From positions 91,204-155,203 of the forward strand of contig CAJUNB010000003.1 of the NCBI GenBank assembly GCA_910587635.1: DNA of 64,000 nucleotides, in the 5' to 3' direction. Below, one piece after another: positions 36,017-44,749 of this stretch (within the stretch, counting starts at the first letter, position 1; each line of letters begins with the position of its first letter). The stretch comes from an uncultured Lachnospiraceae bacterium. GTDB lineage: Bacteria; Bacillota; Clostridia; Lachnospirales; Lachnospiraceae. The notes under the pieces were generated by a model. It was not told the origin of the DNA and searched no databases. It saw only the letters and a program-made list of their open reading frames with translations. Both the position numbers and the translations under genes were made by a program.

Positions 36017-36964
36017 TTAATTTAAAAAGATAGAAATTTGGTTTAATACTTTTTGAGGCATCTCTATGTGAGGATATTGTTTTGTTTCGGATATATAAGC
36101 GGTCTCAATAGAATTATTGTAATAAATATAGTTTTCTACAATGGATTGAGTTTCTTTTTTATTTTCTCCTGCAATAATAAAAATACTGTGGTTAATTTCT
36201 TTTAATGCGTGGAGAATATTGAAATTCATATATCTTCCTATGTGACTGGAAAAAGAATATTTTGAATTATAGTCATTTCTGTGACTTGCTTCTTTGTAAG
36301 CTACAATGTAGGATTCATCAATATTATTAGGATTTGCAAAATAATATTTGCGGAACATATTGATAAATGCATGTTTTGATGTAACAATATTGTAAATAAA
36401 TGTACCTAGAATAGGAATATCAATCAAAAGTTTTAATGTTTTTGTTTGTTTTGTAGGAATAAGATTTAACTGATATAAACTTTGAGGATTTATCAATAAT
36501 ATTCTATTAAATACTTCTGGATTATTATGGCAAGTCATAACTGCAATAGAAGAGGAGTCACCTGTTGCAATAATATCCGTTTTTTTGCCTATTACAGTTT
36601 TTACGAAATCTGTGAGAAGCTGAACATATAAAAAACTGGTATAAGTCATATTTGGTTTATCCGATAAACCATATCCAAGCATATCTATTGTGTATACTTC
36701 ATATTGTTTGGATAATTTGTCAATAATTTTATGAAATTCATAACCGGAACTTCCTACAGAAAGATCATGGACAAGTAGGAGAGGAGTTCCACTTCCTTTT
36801 TTTGTGTAGCGAATTTTACCAAAACGCCATTCGTAATAATTATTTTCTGTACTGTTTAATATATTTTTTACAGTTGAAACAGAATAGCATATTTTATTTA
36901 TAATATGAATCGTAATGACAGTTGCTTGTGCAATAGCAGCAACAGTTTTAATTTTTTTATTCAT
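36017..36964 (-). CDS. Alpha/beta hydrolase with N-terminal anchor
   Basis: A 315-residue alpha/beta-hydrolase fold protein. An N-terminal hydrophobic stretch (about 7-28) may anchor it. LLLVHDLSVGSSGYEF is the oxyanion-hole block and the nucleophile elbow reads ATGDSSSIA, where the usual GxSxG has Ser in the last position. MLGYGLSDKPN is typical of the family, and a C-terminal His (PHIEMP) can complete the triad. The gene is very AT-rich and is transcribed toward the origin, head-on to replication, unlike its neighbours. Substrate unknown. Confidence 0.85.
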   Translation of the reverse strand: MNKKIKTVAAIAQATVITIHIINKICYSVSTVKNILNSTENNYYEWRFGKIRYTKKGSGTPLLLVHDLSVGSSGYEFHKIIDKLSKQYEVYTIDMLGYGLSDKPNMTYTSFLYVQLLTDFVKTVIGKKTDIIATGDSSSIAVMTCHNNPEVFNRILLINPQSLYQLNLIPTKQTKTLKLLIDIPILGTFIYNIVTSKHAFINMFRKYYFANPNNIDESYIVAYKEASHRNDYNSKYSFSSHIGRYMNFNILHALKEINHSIFIIAGENKKETQSIVENYIYYNNSIETAYISETKQYPHIEMPQKVLNQISIFLN

Positions 36965-37079
36965 ATATTTTTACCAAGCCTTATTGTATATAGCTGTTTA
37001 TATAATTTATTATATAGTAAATTGAATAAACTTACAAGCTATTTCTATCATTAGAGTTAATTTTTAAGACTATTTTATT

Positions 37080-37095
37080 TGTTTCACGTGAAACA
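37080..37095. promoter_or_regulatory. parS: parS site 1
   Basis: TGTTTCACGTGAAACA, a perfect 16-base palindrome identical to the B. subtilis parS consensus. Binding site for the ParB encoded about 1.1 kb downstream. Confidence 0.97.
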
Positions 37096-37129
37096 TTATG
37101 AAGAAAAATTTTCCATCACAATATATAGA

Positions 37130-37145
37130 TGTTTCACGTGAAACA
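37130..37145. promoter_or_regulatory. parS: parS site 2
   Basis: A second identical TGTTTCACGTGAAACA, 50 bases (about five helical turns) from site 1, so the two face the same side of DNA. Half-sites CGTGAAACA (37172-37180) and TGTGAAACA (37202-37210) follow. Confidence 0.97.
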
Positions 37146-37321
37146 TTGGCCCAATATATTGTAATATTATCCGTGAAACATTTTCTTTATCTTTTTTTAA
37201 GTGTGAAACATTATAAAATTTATATATAACTCGCGAACTATTGTTATCATATTTTTGTATTTTCAGACAACTTTTCTATTCTATTATTTTTTAATTAAAT
37301 TATAGATTATACAGAAATAAC

Positions 37322-37331
37322 ATGCTATAAT
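37322..37331 (+). promoter_or_regulatory. parA extended -10 promoter
   Basis: TGCTATAAT ends at 37331 (TATAAT 37326-37331). The -35 (TAGATT, 17 bases upstream) is weak, so the extended -10 probably carries recognition. Confidence 0.6.
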
Positions 37332-37388
37332 CATAAAAGTACAAAATGTAAAACTTAAAATACAGAAAGAGAAATGAAAGGTGAAGTA

Positions 37389-38165
37389 ATGGGAAGAATT
37401 ATAGCAGTTGCAAATCAAAAGGGCGGCGTAGGAAAAACAACCACATCTATTAATTTGTCAGCAGCACTTGCTGCAAGAGGAAAGAAAGTATTAATGATTG
37501 ATAGTGATCCACAGGGAAACGCTACAAGTGGATATGGAGTAGATAAAAATAATCTGGAAAATACAATTTATGAATTGATATTGGGAGAATGTTCTGTACA
37601 GGATTCTATTATTAAAGAAGTTGTTCCAGGTGTATCTATTTTACCGTCTAATGTAAATTTAGCAGCTGCGGAAATAGAATTGATTGGTGTAGAAAAAAAA
37701 GAATTTATATTAAAAAAAGAAATTGACTGGGTAAAAGATGCTTATGATTTTATCATAATAGATTGTCCTCCTTCTCTCAGTATGTTGACAGTAAATGCTA
37801 TGACGACAGCAGATGCTGTTCTTGTACCGATTCAATGTGAATATTATGCTTTGGAAGGATTGAGTCAATTAATACATACTGTGAATCTTGTAAAGGAAAG
37901 ATTGAATCCCGTATTGGATATGGAAGGTATCGTATTTACAATGTATGATTCTCGAACAAATTTATCAAATCAAGTAGTTGAAAATGTAAAAAATAATTTG
38001 GAAAAAAGTATTAATGTATATAAAACAATTATACCAAGAAATATCAGATTAGCAGAAGCGCCCAGCCATGGAATTCCTATTCAGATTTATGACCCAAAAT
38101 CAGCCGGAGCAGAAAGCTATCGTTCTTTGGCGAAAGAAATTATTGGAAGAAAGAATAGGAGATAA
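37389..38165 (+). CDS. parA: Chromosome partitioning ATPase ParA (Soj)
   Basis: Deviant Walker A ATPase, 258 residues, with KGGVGKTT at 11-18 and FIIIDCPPSLSMLTVNAM. In B. subtilis Soj moves ParB-parS complexes and regulates DnaA. The ATG at 37389 follows AAAGGTGA; an ATG 15 bases earlier has a poorer site. Followed by parB after 4 bases. Confidence 0.97.
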   Translation: MGRIIAVANQKGGVGKTTTSINLSAALAARGKKVLMIDSDPQGNATSGYGVDKNNLENTIYELILGECSVQDSIIKEVVPGVSILPSNVNLAAAEIELIGVEKKEFILKKEIDWVKDAYDFIIIDCPPSLSMLTVNAMTTADAVLVPIQCEYYALEGLSQLIHTVNLVKERLNPVLDMEGIVFTMYDSRTNLSNQVVENVKNNLEKSINVYKTIIPRNIRLAEAPSHGIPIQIYDPKSAGAESYRSLAKEIIGRKNRR

Positions 38166-38169
38166 AAAT

Positions 38170-39066
38170 ATGGCAGCAAGAGGATTAGGAAAAGGTTTGG
38201 ATTCTTTAATTCCAAAGGCAATTGGAGATACCAGTGACAAAAAAGATACGATATCAGTTCAAGATGAGAAGAAAACAAATGATTCTGAACAGGTTATCAA
38301 AATTACAATGATAGAACCCAATAGAGAACAGCCTCGTAAAAATTTCGATGAGGATGCATTACAAGAGCTGGCAGATTCAATTAAACAATTTGGACTGATT
38401 CAGCCTATTTTGGTGCAGGATAGAAAAGATCATTATGAAATAATTGCCGGAGAAAGAAGATGGCGAGCTGCAAAAATAGCTGGATTGAAAGAAGTTCCAG
38501 TAATCATACGGGATTTAACAGAACAGGAAATAGTGGAAATTTCTCTTATAGAGAATATACAGAGAGAGAATCTAAATCCGATTGAAGAAGCACAGGCCTT
38601 TAAAAAATTGTTGACGGAATTTAATTTAAAGCAAGATGAGGTGGCAGAGAGAGTTTCCAAGAGTAGAACTGCCGTTACAAATTCCATGAGACTGTTAAAA
38701 CTCTGTGATGAAGTACAACAGATGGTAATAGATGAAATGATTTCTACCGGGCATGCCAGAGCACTTCTTTCTATAGAAGATACGGAACAACAATATACAG
38801 TTGCTCAGAAAATTTTTGATGAAAAATTGAGTGTACGTGATGTTGAGAAACTCGTTAAAAATTTAAATAAACCAAAAACAGAAAAAGTAAAAGCAGAGAA
38901 AAATAAAAGTTTGGAATATATTTATCAGGATATGGCAGAAAAAATGAAAGAATCTCTTGGAACAAAAGTAAATATTGTTTCAAAAGAAAATGGTAGCGGT
39001 AAAATAGAAATAGAATTTTTCTCTCATGATGATTTTGATAGGTTAAAGGAAATATTGTTGAAATAA
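38170..39066 (+). CDS. parB: Chromosome partitioning protein ParB (Spo0J)
   Basis: CTP-dependent DNA clamp that loads at parS, 298 residues. N-terminal AARGLGKGLDSLIP, CTP-binding GERRWRAAK and ENIQRENLNPIEEA blocks, and the HTH with KQDEVAERVSKSRTAVTN. Its start at 38170 lies 4 bases after the parA stop behind AGGAGA. Two cognate parS sites lie just upstream of parA. Confidence 0.97.
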   Translation: MAARGLGKGLDSLIPKAIGDTSDKKDTISVQDEKKTNDSEQVIKITMIEPNREQPRKNFDEDALQELADSIKQFGLIQPILVQDRKDHYEIIAGERRWRAAKIAGLKEVPVIIRDLTEQEIVEISLIENIQRENLNPIEEAQAFKKLLTEFNLKQDEVAERVSKSRTAVTNSMRLLKLCDEVQQMVIDEMISTGHARALLSIEDTEQQYTVAQKIFDEKLSVRDVEKLVKNLNKPKTEKVKAEKNKSLEYIYQDMAEKMKESLGTKVNIVSKENGSGKIEIEFFSHDDFDRLKEILLK

Positions 39067-39088
39067 AAATAAAATACGGAGGAGAATA

Positions 39089-39796
39089 ATGTCTAGTGCA
39101 TTTTTAGATAGTTTAGGATTAGGTTATCTTGATATTGGATATATATTGGCAGGCATCGCCGGAATGAGTTTACTACTGTTTCTTCTCACATTGATTTTAT
39201 TGATTGTGCAGATGAAAAAGCTATCCAGATTAAATAGAAGGCTGCAAAAATTTATGGGTGGAAAAGATGCTAAAAGTCTGGAAGAAGAAATATCAGATAT
39301 ATTTGAAGACAACAGTAAATTAAAAATGGCTGCAGAAAGAAATAGAAGAGATATTCGCAGATTATTTCATAATATGGAATTTACGTACCAGAAATGTGGA
39401 ATTATTAAATATGATGCGTTTAAGCAGATGGGTGGAAAGTTGAGTTTTAGTCTCGCCTTGTTGAATCGAAAAAATAATGGATTTGTTTTAAACTCTGTAC
39501 ACAGCAGCGACGGATGTTATACCTACACTAAAGAAATTAAAGAAGGTAAAAGTGATATTTCTTTAGGCGAAGAAGAAGAGCAGGCGCTGATGAGGGCTAT
39601 TGGTAGAGAAAATAAAGAAACCCGAGAAGAAAGGGATAGTAAGGAAAATAAAGAATATAGCAATAATGAACGAAAAGAAACTATAGAAATGTCAGATAAC
39701 GGAACAGGAAAACAAATTAAGATAAACAGAGAAAATAAAAGAAAAAAAGCAGGTAAAGATATTAAAATTGTAAAGGCAGAACATAAGAGCATTTAA
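39089..39796 (+). CDS. DUF4446 family membrane protein
   Basis: 235 residues of the DUF4446 family, common next to parB in Clostridia. One transmembrane helix (about 17-42), then a coiled-coil-prone stretch (LSRLNRRLQKFMGGKD to FEDNSKL), then the conserved region YQKCGIIKYDAFKQMGGKLS. A long charged C-terminal tail (about 165-235, Glu/Lys/Asn-rich) is likely disordered. Function unknown. It starts 22 bases after parB, behind GGAGGAG, and 16 bases before serS, so is in the parAB-serS unit. Confidence 0.88.
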   Translation: MSSAFLDSLGLGYLDIGYILAGIAGMSLLLFLLTLILLIVQMKKLSRLNRRLQKFMGGKDAKSLEEEISDIFEDNSKLKMAAERNRRDIRRLFHNMEFTYQKCGIIKYDAFKQMGGKLSFSLALLNRKNNGFVLNSVHSSDGCYTYTKEIKEGKSDISLGEEEEQALMRAIGRENKETREERDSKENKEYSNNERKETIEMSDNGTGKQIKINRENKRKKAGKDIKIVKAEHKSI

Positions 39797-39812
39797 AGGA
39801 GGCAGGAAATCA

Positions 39813-41090
39813 ATGATAGATATTAGATTTTTAAGAGAAAATCCGGAAACGGTAAAAGAGAATATAAAAAAGAAATTTCAGGATCAGAAGTTGGAACTGG
39901 TGGACGAAGTAATTGAACTGGATGGACAAGCCAGAGTTACAAAACAGGAAGCAGACGATCTTCGTGCCAGCCGTAATAAAATTTCTAAGGAAATTGGTAA
40001 ATTGATGGCTCAGGGGAAAAAAGAAGAAGCGGAAGCAAAAAAGGCGGAAGTTGCTGCAGGAGCGATACGTCTTGCTGAGTTAGAAGAAAAAGAAAAAGAA
40101 CTGAATGATAAAGTTATAAAAATTATGATGACGATTCCCAATATCATTGATCCAAGCGTTCCGATAGGGAAAGATGATACAGAAAATGTAGAAGTGAAAA
40201 AATATGGTGATCCAATTGTACCTGATTTTGAGATTCCCTATCATACAGAAATTATGGAACGGTTTCATGGTATTGATTTGGACAGTGCCAGGAAAGTAGC
40301 AGGAAACGGGTTCTATTATTTGATGGGAGATATTGCCAGACTTCATTCTGCAGTAATTGCCTATGCTCGAGATTTTATGATTGGAAGGGGATTTACCTAT
40401 TGTGTACCGCCTTTTATGATTCGTAGTAATGTAGTGACAGGCGTTATGAGTTTTGCTGAAATGGATGCTATGATGTATAAAATAGAAGGAGAGGATTTAT
40501 ACTTAATTGGTACAAGTGAGCATTCTATGATTGGAAAGTTTATTGATACGATTATTCCTGAAGGAGAACTTCCCAAAACTCTAACGAGCTATTCTCCCTG
40601 CTTCAGAAAAGAAAAGGGAGCACATGGATTGGAAGAGAGAGGTGTATATCGTATTCATCAGTTTGAAAAACAGGAAATGATTGTTGTATGTAAACCGGAA
40701 GAATCTCCTATGTGGTTCGAGAAACTATGGCAAAATACAGTAGATCTGTTCCGTAGTATGGACATCCCTGTGAGAACATTGGAATGTTGTTCAGGAGATC
40801 TGGCTGATTTGAAAGTAAAATCTTTTGATGTGGAAGCATGGTCACCCCGTCAGAAAAAATATTTTGAAGTGGGAAGTTGTTCGAATTTAGGAGATGCCCA
40901 GGCAAGAAGATTAAAAATTCGTGTAAACGGAGAAAAAGGAAAGTATTTTGCGCATACACTAAATAATACAGTAGTTGCTCCTCCAAGAATGCTCATTGCC
41001 TTTTTGGAAAATAATTTACAGGCAGACGGTTCCGTGAAAATTCCTGAAGTGTTACAACCATACATGGGAGGACAAAAGGAAATCCGGTAA
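39813..41090 (+). CDS. serS: Seryl-tRNA synthetase
   Basis: Class II synthetase, 425 residues. N-terminal coiled-coil arm that grips tRNA-Ser (about 25-105), then the catalytic core with GVYRIHQFEKQEM (motif 2) and NNTVVAPPRMLIAFLEN (motif 3). AAAGGAGG precedes the ATG. No T-box leader is possible in the 16-base gap, so expression depends on upstream genes. Confidence 0.97.
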   Translation: MIDIRFLRENPETVKENIKKKFQDQKLELVDEVIELDGQARVTKQEADDLRASRNKISKEIGKLMAQGKKEEAEAKKAEVAAGAIRLAELEEKEKELNDKVIKIMMTIPNIIDPSVPIGKDDTENVEVKKYGDPIVPDFEIPYHTEIMERFHGIDLDSARKVAGNGFYYLMGDIARLHSAVIAYARDFMIGRGFTYCVPPFMIRSNVVTGVMSFAEMDAMMYKIEGEDLYLIGTSEHSMIGKFIDTIIPEGELPKTLTSYSPCFRKEKGAHGLEERGVYRIHQFEKQEMIVVCKPEESPMWFEKLWQNTVDLFRSMDIPVRTLECCSGDLADLKVKSFDVEAWSPRQKKYFEVGSCSNLGDAQARRLKIRVNGEKGKYFAHTLNNTVVAPPRMLIAFLENNLQADGSVKIPEVLQPYMGGQKEIR

Positions 41091-41168
41091 TTAAATACCC
41101 TATAACAATCTGACGGGGTAGTATGCTTGATTTGCAGCAAAACTGTGGAGCATTTGACCTTCGTGGCA

Positions 41169-41196
41169 TTTGTCAAATTTCATACAAGTAGGATAA
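41169..41196 (+). promoter_or_regulatory. Possible promoter of the DUF3881 gene
   Basis: TTGTCA (41169-41174), 16-base spacer, GATAAT (41191-41196). Moderate match in the 149-base gap after serS. Confidence 0.45.
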
Positions 41197-41239
41197 TTGG
41201 TATATTGTCTATGGGAATAAATGAAATGAGGTGAGTTCC

Positions 41240-42130
41240 TTGCATAAATATTTACGTGCCATAGGACTTGGCCAGATAAAAAACAGGAAGCAATTGCAAC
41301 TTGTCATAACAGATTGTATCCGTACGGCGAGACAGAGAGATTATATTGTCCAGTCAGAATATGAAGATTTTATCTTTGTAGAATGTTGCAAAGAATTTGG
41401 AAATAGGATTGGGATCGCTGTACGTGGAGAATTTGATGACAATAATAACTATATATACAATTATTATTTTCCATATGTGCGGGGTAAGTACATCAGTTCG
41501 GAAGAAGATGTTTCGATAGAACGTCATGCGGAGAAAGAATCCTATGCAGGCATTTGTGATGATTTGAGGGTAGGAGTTTCTTTGATTTTCTATTTTCAAA
41601 ATGTCATTCCCTATTTGAAATTTAAACAAAAGAAAATGATTCCTATCAAGGGAACGACTCTCACATTGTCGGCTCTTTCCTGTCAGGGATCAGTCCTCAT
41701 GCCGATAATCAAAAATGAGAAAGAAAAAAAGAAAATACGTCAGGTGGCCAGAAACAGGAGCCATCTGATCGAAGCAGCCCGAAAAGGTGATGAAGAAGCC
41801 ATCGAAAATCTGACACTGGAAGACATGGATACGTATACGACAATATCCAGAAAAATTCAGAAGGAAGATGTGTTTAGTATTGTAGATACGTATTTCATGC
41901 CTTATGGTGTGGAATGCGATCAATATTCCATTTTGGGAGAAATTATAGAGTGTGAAAAAATACAAAATGCCTTGACTGGAGAACATCTATATGTTATGAC
42001 GATAAATTGTAATGAATTAATTTTTGATGTATGTATCAATGAAGCAGATTTACTTGGAGAACCTGCTGAAGGCAGAAGATTTAAAGGTATTGTCTGGATG
42101 CAGGGTTATATTAATTTCCCGGAAACATAA
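41240..42130 (+). CDS. DUF3881 family protein
   Basis: 296 residues of a Lachnospiraceae-typical family (DUF3881), recognised from the start HKYLRAIGLGQIKNRKQLQ and the tail GIVWMQGYINFPE. No signal, membrane segment or catalytic motif. Function unknown. The TTG at 41240 is chosen because GAGGTGA lies 5 bases upstream and homologues begin with MHK; the GTG at 41231 overlaps that site. Confidence 0.82.
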   Translation: MHKYLRAIGLGQIKNRKQLQLVITDCIRTARQRDYIVQSEYEDFIFVECCKEFGNRIGIAVRGEFDDNNNYIYNYYFPYVRGKYISSEEDVSIERHAEKESYAGICDDLRVGVSLIFYFQNVIPYLKFKQKKMIPIKGTTLTLSALSCQGSVLMPIIKNEKEKKKIRQVARNRSHLIEAARKGDEEAIENLTLEDMDTYTTISRKIQKEDVFSIVDTYFMPYGVECDQYSILGEIIECEKIQNALTGEHLYVMTINCNELIFDVCINEADLLGEPAEGRRFKGIVWMQGYINFPET

Positions 42131-42138
42131 GTTCGATA

Positions 42139-42167
42139 TTGCCATTGTTTTCCGTTTATGTTACACT
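42139..42167 (+). promoter_or_regulatory. tRNA-Arg / dacF promoter
   Basis: TTGCCA (42139-42144), 17 bases, TACACT (42162-42167) with TGT before the -10. It lies 24 bases before the tRNA. Confidence 0.7.
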
Positions 42168-42190
42168 AGTAAAACAGGAGAAAATAAAAA

Positions 42191-42262
42191 GTTCCTTTAG
42201 TTAAATGGATATAACAGCCCCCTCCTAAGGGGCAGTTGGGGGTTCGATTCCCTCAAGGAACG
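42191..42262 (+). tRNA. tRNA-Arg (anticodon CCT)
   Basis: A 72-base cloverleaf: acceptor GTTCCTT/AAGGAAC, D-stem GTTA/TAAC, anticodon stem GCCCC/GGGGC with loop CTCCTAA (anticodon CCT, reading AGG), T-loop GGTTCGATTCC, discriminator G. CCA not encoded. The dacF start codon lies 18 bases downstream with no terminator between. Confidence 0.96.
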
Positions 42263-42280
42263 TACCTGGGGTGTTATAGT

Positions 42281-43765
42281 ATGAAACAAACCTTAAAAAA
42301 GCGCCTCCTTTATTTAGGAATGGGCGTTTTTCTTTTTACCCATACGTGCCTTGCCAATGTCTTTACGTCCTTTGCCACGGACTATCAGGCGGAAGAAGAT
42401 GAACGACGTTTACTTCCCATTGCATCTAACAGTTATGAAGAATGGCCTGATGGACCTGCAGTGGGCGCCCAAGGCGCTATTTTAATGGAAGCAGAGACAG
42501 GAACGATTCTCTATGAAAAGAACATTCATGAACGCCTCTATCCGGCCAGTGTAACGAAAATACTGACATGTCTGATTGGTATGGAAAACTGTCAGATGAA
42601 TGAAACTGTAAAACTGTCAAAAGAAGCAGTATTCAGTATCCCTCGGGACAGTTCCAATATAGGTCTGGATGTGGGGGAAGAGATTACAGTAGAACAGTGT
42701 CTGTATGGAATTCTCGTCGGCAGTGCCAATGAAGCATCCAATGCTCTGGCAGAGCATGTAAGTGGCACAATGGAAGATTTTGTGAAATTGATGAACCAAA
42801 GAGCGGCAGACTTGGGATGTACGGATTCTCATTTTGTAACAACAAACGGTCTGCATGATGAGAATCATTACACTTCTCCCTATGACTTGGCGCTGATTGC
42901 AAGAGAATTTTTTAAAAATGAACTTTTATGTAAAATGTCATCTACGCCCACATATCATATTCCTCAATCTCCTACCCAGCCGGATGAAGACTTGTATATC
43001 AATACCCATAACCAACTACTTTTTGAGGGTGGAAAATATAATTACGAATATCTGGTAGGCAGCAAAACAGGCTTTACAAGTGATTCGAGACAGACACTTG
43101 TTTCTTGTGCAGAAAAAGACGGGATGAAGTTGATCTGTGTTGTCATGCGTGAGGAATCTCCTCATCAGTTTGAAGATACAATCAGCTTGTTTGAATATGG
43201 ATTTTCTAATTTTCAGAAGTTAAATATAGCTGCCAATGAGACACAATATACTGTTGAAAATAACGATTTTTTTGAAACGGATAATGATGTGTTTGGAGAG
43301 TCCAAGCCGATTCTTCGTATTAATTCTACCGATAATGTAGTAATTCCGGTGACAGCCGTATTTGAAGATTTAGAATCTGTCCTTTCTTATGATACGGAGT
43401 CAGAAGCTTCCGTTGCTTCGATTCAATATATGTATCATGGGGTCCCGGTAGGAACTGCTACAGTAGATCTTGCTGAGGAAAAGCCAGAAACTTTTGAATT
43501 TGAAAATCAGACAGAAGAGGAGGAAGTGACCTCGGACACGGAAATGGAATCAGAGGGAGAGAAAGAAGAAACAAAACAGAGAATTGTATTTATCGATGTG
43601 AAAAAGCTGATTTTCTGGACAATAATGATAGCAGGATTCTTTATTCTCATATTTGTCATAAGAGCGATCATCAATAACTATCAGTTTGCAAAACGAAGAA
43701 AAATAAAGACAAGACATAAAAAAAGAAAAAGAATCCGTTCTGAGTTTGATGATTTTGATTTTTAA
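42281..43765 (+). CDS. dacF: D-alanyl-D-alanine carboxypeptidase (DacF-type PBP)
   Basis: Class C low-molecular-weight penicillin-binding protein, 494 residues, trimming peptidoglycan stem peptides outside the membrane. Signal peptide at 1-30, then SVTK at 90-93 (nucleophile Ser90), SAN at 148-150 and KTG near 262. After the beta-lactam-binding and C-terminal domains come an acidic Glu-rich linker (about 405-445) and a transmembrane helix with a very basic cytoplasmic tail. The start at 42281 excludes tRNA sequence and follows GGGGTG. Confidence 0.94.
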   Translation: MKQTLKKRLLYLGMGVFLFTHTCLANVFTSFATDYQAEEDERRLLPIASNSYEEWPDGPAVGAQGAILMEAETGTILYEKNIHERLYPASVTKILTCLIGMENCQMNETVKLSKEAVFSIPRDSSNIGLDVGEEITVEQCLYGILVGSANEASNALAEHVSGTMEDFVKLMNQRAADLGCTDSHFVTTNGLHDENHYTSPYDLALIAREFFKNELLCKMSSTPTYHIPQSPTQPDEDLYINTHNQLLFEGGKYNYEYLVGSKTGFTSDSRQTLVSCAEKDGMKLICVVMREESPHQFEDTISLFEYGFSNFQKLNIAANETQYTVENNDFFETDNDVFGESKPILRINSTDNVVIPVTAVFEDLESVLSYDTESEASVASIQYMYHGVPVGTATVDLAEEKPETFEFENQTEEEEVTSDTEMESEGEKEETKQRIVFIDVKKLIFWTIMIAGFFILIFVIRAIINNYQFAKRRKIKTRHKKRKRIRSEFDDFDF

Positions 43766-43795
43766 AATAAATAACTTTTAAATAAAATAAGAATG

Positions 43796-44749
43796 TCAGG
43801 AAGATTTTCCATGGTGCCGTCTCTGCTTTCGCAAAATTCGTGCCTTATCCTGACGTTCTTTTATTTTGCTCACATCTTCATCGGGTATAAACTTTAAGGT
43901 CTTGACAATATAGACACCTTCTTCACCTGATTTCCGTACACGAATTTTCCCTTTCAAATAACCGTGTTTTTCACAGTAAGAAAGGCTGTAAAAATGTTTT
44001 CCATTGGGAGTAAACCATCGGATTTTTCGCTTCAGGTTTCTATGGCAATAGTAACATTTTGTACTCGTTACTTCTCTGTCTTTTAGAGCTGTCTGTTTGT
44101 CAGGAAATTCCCTGGAAATATATTTGGCATAGTCATCAAAAACAACATGAATTTCTTCTTTTCGGCTGGAAGGCTTGTGGAACAGGTCAAAAGAGATTTG
44201 TTTTTCTGTTTCCGGGTTTAACAGAGCCAAAACCTTGGCTGTATAATAGGCATCACTGAAGGCTCTGTGGAAAGGGATATCCTTTTCAATATGCAGAAAA
44301 TCCACGGCATATTCCAGGGAACGTCTTGATTTTCCGTCCTCACAGGAAATGCTGAACAATTTTTGTACATCTAAAAAAGGTAGAGGACCATCCGAAAGAG
44401 ACTTCATACGATAATAAGCCATATTACGCTGTAATTCTGTCAAATCCAAAGGTCCCCAGGTACAAAAAATGATATCAGTTTCACACCATTTGAGAAAACG
44501 GCTGGCTACATCGATGAAAGGTTTTCCTCTTTTTAATTCACTCATTTGTAAATGAATTAAATTCCGGGTTATTTTATGCATTTCATTATAAATACTTGGA
44601 CGGATGAGTTCATTAAATTCACCAATCATTTGTTTATTGCTGTCTAGTTTTACAGCACCGATTTCAATGATTTCAAAAGGAATCTCTTTATTCTCCTGTT
44701 CTGGAGAACTGCTCTGATTCCATTCCAGGTCCAGTACAATATAGTTCAT
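43796..44749 (-). CDS. DEDDh 3'-5' exonuclease with C-terminal zinc ribbon
   Basis: Exonuclease-fold protein of 317 residues related to KapD/ERI1-like enzymes. VLDLEWN gives Asp7/Glu9 and HRAFSDAYYTAKV (near 163) gives the His/Asp pair of a DEDDh site. The C-terminal part holds CYYC (near 233) and CEKH (near 259), a probable zinc ribbon followed by a basic tail, suggesting RNA or DNA binding. The start at 44749 overlaps the glgX stop by 4 bases (ATGA), so the two are translationally coupled. Confidence 0.88.
   Translation of the reverse strand: MNYIVLDLEWNQSSSPEQENKEIPFEIIEIGAVKLDSNKQMIGEFNELIRPSIYNEMHKITRNLIHLQMSELKRGKPFIDVASRFLKWCETDIIFCTWGPLDLTELQRNMAYYRMKSLSDGPLPFLDVQKLFSISCEDGKSRRSLEYAVDFLHIEKDIPFHRAFSDAYYTAKVLALLNPETEKQISFDLFHKPSSRKEEIHVVFDDYAKYISREFPDKQTALKDREVTSTKCYYCHRNLKRKIRWFTPNGKHFYSLSYCEKHGYLKGKIRVRKSGEEGVYIVKTLKFIPDEDVSKIKERQDKARILRKQRRHHGKSS

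Larger units (their letters stand above)
36965..37388. other. Centromere-like intergenic region upstream of parAB
   Basis: 424 bases without a gene, very AT-rich, between the divergent hydrolase and parA. It holds two perfect parS sites, two half-sites and the parA promoter. Nothing else is seen. Confidence 0.85.

Noticed and set aside
38068..38169. Longer parB frame beginning inside parA
   Set aside because: It is an out-of-frame read of parA; the true N-terminus AARGLGKGLDSLIP begins at 38170.
39797..39812. T-box or riboswitch before serS
   Set aside because: Only 16 bases separate the genes; just a ribosome site fits.
43790..43859. Possible terminator AGAATGTCAGGA / TCCTGACGTTCT after dacF
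   Set aside because: The stem pairs with one wobble but the loop is 46 bases and it falls inside the convergent exonuclease gene, so evidence is too weak.
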